A stretch of DNA of 64,000 nt from Dictyobacter formicarum (lineage in GTDB: Bacteria > Chloroflexota > Ktedonobacteria > Ktedonobacterales > Ktedonobacteraceae). The notes under the pieces are model-generated. The model searched no databases and was not told the DNA's origin. It worked only from the letters and a program-made list of their open reading frames with translations. This document shows positions 61,822 through 64,000 of this stretch, piece by piece (within the stretch, counting starts at the first letter, position 1; each line of letters starts with the position of its first letter). The translations under genes were made by a program, and so were the position numbers. The stretch spans positions 248,001 to 312,000 of the forward strand of contig NZ_BNJJ01000008.1 in NCBI RefSeq assembly GCF_016587435.1, written 5' to 3'.

Positions 61822-63039
61822 ATGGCACAGATCTCTTTGAGCGAGGTATTCTCACACAAACACAATCCTTATCCATTCTATGCGCAACTGCGCGAGCAGG
61901 GACCCCTCTCTCGCTTTAACTGGATGGGGTCAGACATGTGGTTGTTGACCAGCTATGATAATGCTGCCGTGATTTTGAAGGATCCACGCTTCACGCTGGA
62001 TCGGCAGAAGGTCGAGCCTCAGAAGGGCGGTCAGAAGCCCGTAGATGAGAAGGCTGCTCCTTACATTCCTCTTGCCTGGAGCAAGCACTTGCTCAATACG
62101 GATCCGCCCGACCATACGCGTTTGCGCACCCTGGTGTCGAAAGCTTTTACTCCGCGCATGATCGAGCAGCTGCGCCCGCGCATCCAGCAGCTAATGGATG
62201 AACTGCTCGCAGCGGTTCAGCATCAAGGAGAGATGGATCTCGTTGCCGATATTGCTGTTCCGTTGCCAATCGCGGTCATTTCGGAACTGCTAGGTATTCC
62301 TGTAGAGGATCGCAAGCCCTTTCGCGCCTGGACACAGATCATCGTCCAGAGTCAGGGTGCCGCTCCCGGCCAGACGACATCCGCACTCGATGCTGAGAAA
62401 AAGTTTATTCGCTATATCAAAACATTAATTGCTAGTAAGAGCGTACATCCTGACAACGACTTGACGAGTAGGCTGGTGCAGGCTGAAGAGCAAGGAGATA
62501 GCCTGAGTGAGGATGAACTCATTTCGATGATCTTCTTGCTGATTACCGCTGGCCACGAAACGACGGTCAATTTGATTGGCAATGGGATGCTGGCCCTGTT
62601 AGAGCATCCTGAGCAGATGCAGCTTCTGCGTGAAGATGCCAGCTTGCTCCCTGGAGCTGTCGAGGAACTGTTGCGCTATACCTCTCCGGTGACGCTGTCC
62701 GCGCCACGCTGGGCGACCGAGGATGTTTCCCTGTATGGCCAGCTAATCCGCAAGGGTGAGATGGTACGGTATGCCTTGCTCGCGGCCAATGCAGATCCAC
62801 AGCAGTTCTCTGATCCTGAAGTATTAAACATTCTACGCCAGGAGAACCAGCATCTGGCCTTTGGCAAGGGGATTCATTTTTGCCTGGGAGCGCCGCTGGC
62901 GCGTCTGGAGGGGCAGATTGCGATTGGTACTTTGCTGCGTCGTTTCCCACATTTACGCCTGACGTGCGATCCCGCGCAACTGGCCTGGAAGGAAGGTGGC
63001 TCCTTGCGCAACCTTGTTGCCTTGCCAGTGGCGTTCTAG
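61822..63039 (+). CDS. Cytochrome P450 (bacterial class I, CYP107-like)
   Basis: A 405-residue heme monooxygenase. I-helix 'AGHETTVN' (244-251) provides the acid-alcohol pair (Glu-Thr), 'EELLR' (281-285) holds the ExxR motif and heme loop 'FGKGIHFCLGAPLAR' has Cys354 as iron ligand. 'DPPDHTRLRTLVSKAFTP' is also diagnostic. It needs separate ferredoxin and reductase partners; none lies nearby. Substrate unknown, probably a hydrophobic small molecule or xenobiotic given the TetR partner. The ATG is 6 bases after the TetR stop, with the ribosome site inside the tetR end. Confidence 0.94.
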   Translation: MAQISLSEVFSHKHNPYPFYAQLREQGPLSRFNWMGSDMWLLTSYDNAAVILKDPRFTLDRQKVEPQKGGQKPVDEKAAPYIPLAWSKHLLNTDPPDHTRLRTLVSKAFTPRMIEQLRPRIQQLMDELLAAVQHQGEMDLVADIAVPLPIAVISELLGIPVEDRKPFRAWTQIIVQSQGAAPGQTTSALDAEKKFIRYIKTLIASKSVHPDNDLTSRLVQAEEQGDSLSEDELISMIFLLITAGHETTVNLIGNGMLALLEHPEQMQLLREDASLLPGAVEELLRYTSPVTLSAPRWATEDVSLYGQLIRKGEMVRYALLAANADPQQFSDPEVLNILRQENQHLAFGKGIHFCLGAPLARLEGQIAIGTLLRRFPHLRLTCDPAQLAWKEGGSLRNLVALPVAF

Positions 63040-63048
63040 CCAATTGCT

Positions 63049-63096
63049 ATCAAGCCGCAAATGTACTTGCTCAGATAAGTACGTTTGCGGCTTGAT
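63049..63096 (+). terminator. Terminator after P450
   Basis: A 20-base stem (ATCAAGCCGCAAA...TTTGCGGCTTGAT, one wobble) followed by ATTTATAA, 10 bases after the P450 stop. Confidence 0.8.
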
Positions 63097-63121
63097 ATTT
63101 ATAATATATTAATGCATTTAT

Positions 63122-63163
63122 GTTGCACGCAATTAAATTGTGCATAACTTAATTGTGTGCAAC
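63122..63163 (-). terminator. Terminator of the minus-strand gene
   Basis: Arms GTTGCACGCAATTAA / TTAATTGTGTGCAAC (14 of 15 pair), 12-base loop, 15 bases after the stop of the gene at 63178. Confidence 0.7.
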
Positions 63164-63177
63164 CTTTCAGTGATTTT

Positions 63178-64000
63178 TCATAACATATGGACACCACCGA
63201 AGCATATGTTGCTGCCGTCATCCTTACGCAGGATTGCTCCCGCTCGCCCGGGAGCAATCAGCACGCGTTGCCCATCCTCTAGCTCAAGCTCACCAGCCTG
63301 TGAGTTTTCGGAGACGATCAGGGTGAGTTTTCCGTGCTTCAATGCCTGTTGCGCTATCAGATAGGGACTATCTTGCTGTCCGTCGCGACTTTCAACTTCG
63401 AGTATTTCTTGATAGATGGCGTGAATAGCCTCTGCGCTATGTGACTGTTCGATCGGGATACCTGACCAGAAAATACGGCCTTTTTCATGGCGATATTCAC
63501 GCACATAATTATGCGCCTTTTTGACATAGGCAATTTTGTCACCACCATAGCTGAATTGATAGCTCTGCCCATTGCGTCCCTGGAGCTGCTCATAGCGTGA
63601 AACCGGTCTGATATCTTGCAGGTCATGATCAAAGTCAGCAATATGGATTGGCATAGAGAGATTGTGTTGATCTTGTCCCAGCACTCCACTTACCAGCAAG
63701 GTTGAGCCCCGTTCTACGAAAGTAAGCAAGGCTTGCCAGGCTGGCTCGGACAGATGTTGGACGCCAGGCAGAATAATCGTTTGTGGCTGCTGTTGTTGCC
63801 CGACCAGTTCCTCTAACTGCTGTTCGCTGACCATTTGGGGAATAATACCGAGATCATATCCCAGGATACGAATACTTTGTCGGGTTGCCTCAAGCGCCAG
63901 GTCAGGGCGTAAGAACCATTGTGAGTAGGGAATAATCACCCACGTGTCAGGTGGCTGCTCAGGTTCGATCACCAGCCCCTTCAGTTCCTGCATCAAGCGT
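63178..64000 (-). CDS. C-terminal part of a probable glycoside hydrolase (GH42-like), truncated by window edge
   Basis: At least 273 codons, open to the window end; the frame continues past 63996 without a stop, so the true start is outside. 'VIIPYSQWFLRPDLALEATRQSIRILGYDLGIIP', 'TIILPGVQHLSEPAWQALLTFVERGSTLLVSG' has the shape of the glutamine-amidotransferase-like trimerisation domain found after the barrel in beta-galactosidases of family GH42 and relatives. A beta-rich C-terminal domain follows ('LTLIVSENSQAGELELEDGQRVLIAPGRAG'). The catalytic barrel is not in the window, so enzymatic type is inferred only. Confidence 0.6.
   Translation of the reverse strand, partial: RLMQELKGLVIEPEQPPDTWVIIPYSQWFLRPDLALEATRQSIRILGYDLGIIPQMVSEQQLEELVGQQQQPQTIILPGVQHLSEPAWQALLTFVERGSTLLVSGVLGQDQHNLSMPIHIADFDHDLQDIRPVSRYEQLQGRNGQSYQFSYGGDKIAYVKKAHNYVREYRHEKGRIFWSGIPIEQSHSAEAIHAIYQEILEVESRDGQQDSPYLIAQQALKHGKLTLIVSENSQAGELELEDGQRVLIAPGRAGAILRKDDGSNICFGGVHML

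Overview
The window looks like a chromosome segment of a Ktedonobacterales-type bacterium (Chloroflexota). This is inferred from protein content, not from an rRNA gene. Pointers are an F420-dependent glucose-6-phosphate dehydrogenase, Ser/Thr kinases with large extracytoplasmic regions, DUF308/DUF1622/DUF6069-like membrane proteins, a fused homocysteine methyltransferase/MTHFR, many lineage-specific hypothetical membrane proteins and roughly 50 % GC. No tRNA, rRNA, CRISPR array or intact transposase was seen.

Bases 1 to about 8,800 are visibly more AT-rich and form a defence-type island. It holds a primase-like protein without its acidic pair, an XRE regulator facing a near-leaderless microprotein across two operator-like inverted repeats, a type I restriction system (hsdR, then a fused hsdM-hsdS) and a TIR-domain protein. 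Bases 8,900-16,980 carry a sugar-type SDR followed by the remnant of a paralogue, a GNAT, a xylose-isomerase-like TIM barrel, an anchored beta-propeller, two tandem uroporphyrinogen decarboxylases (one altered at an active-site Arg) and a signal peptidase I homologue lacking both catalytic residues. Bases 17,300-21,700 hold a pseudokinase fused to a Rieske [2Fe-2S] domain, followed by a canonical membrane kinase.

Bases 21,900-43,500 are mixed house-keeping and accessory genes: DUF308, DUF1622, DmpA-type peptidase, pentapeptide repeat protein, APH, GNAT, YitJ-like, ComB-like, ADP-ribosylglycohydrolase, SDR, secreted collagen-like protein, phosphatase, sorbitol-type dehydrogenase, CocE-type hydrolase and a YkuD lipoprotein. 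A 55-residue membrane-anchored C2H2-finger microprotein lies at 26,871-27,038. Bases 43,600-48,400 contain a SUKH protein, a double-glycine-leader peptide with a His/Cys/Tyr-rich core, a zinc-ribbon protein and a charged single-pass protein. Bases 48,300-64,000 contain a lipid kinase, a GT39-type glycosyltransferase, fgd, an aquaporin, an orphan LuxR-type regulator with a degenerate receiver, an OleD-like reductase, a 6-phosphogluconolactonase-type propeller, an M20 peptidase, a TetR-P450 operon and the 3' end of a probable glycosidase.

The most striking non-coding structure is a family of about 80-230 bp intergenic elements. Each has a long perfect hairpin whose stem sequence differs between copies, set in conserved GC-rich flanks and apparently bounded by short GTGTCTGA-type terminal inverted repeats. 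Many other 3' ends carry solo long perfect hairpins. These probably act as (often bidirectional) terminators, but the conserved-flank/variable-stem design suggests a mobile or self-renewing repeat.
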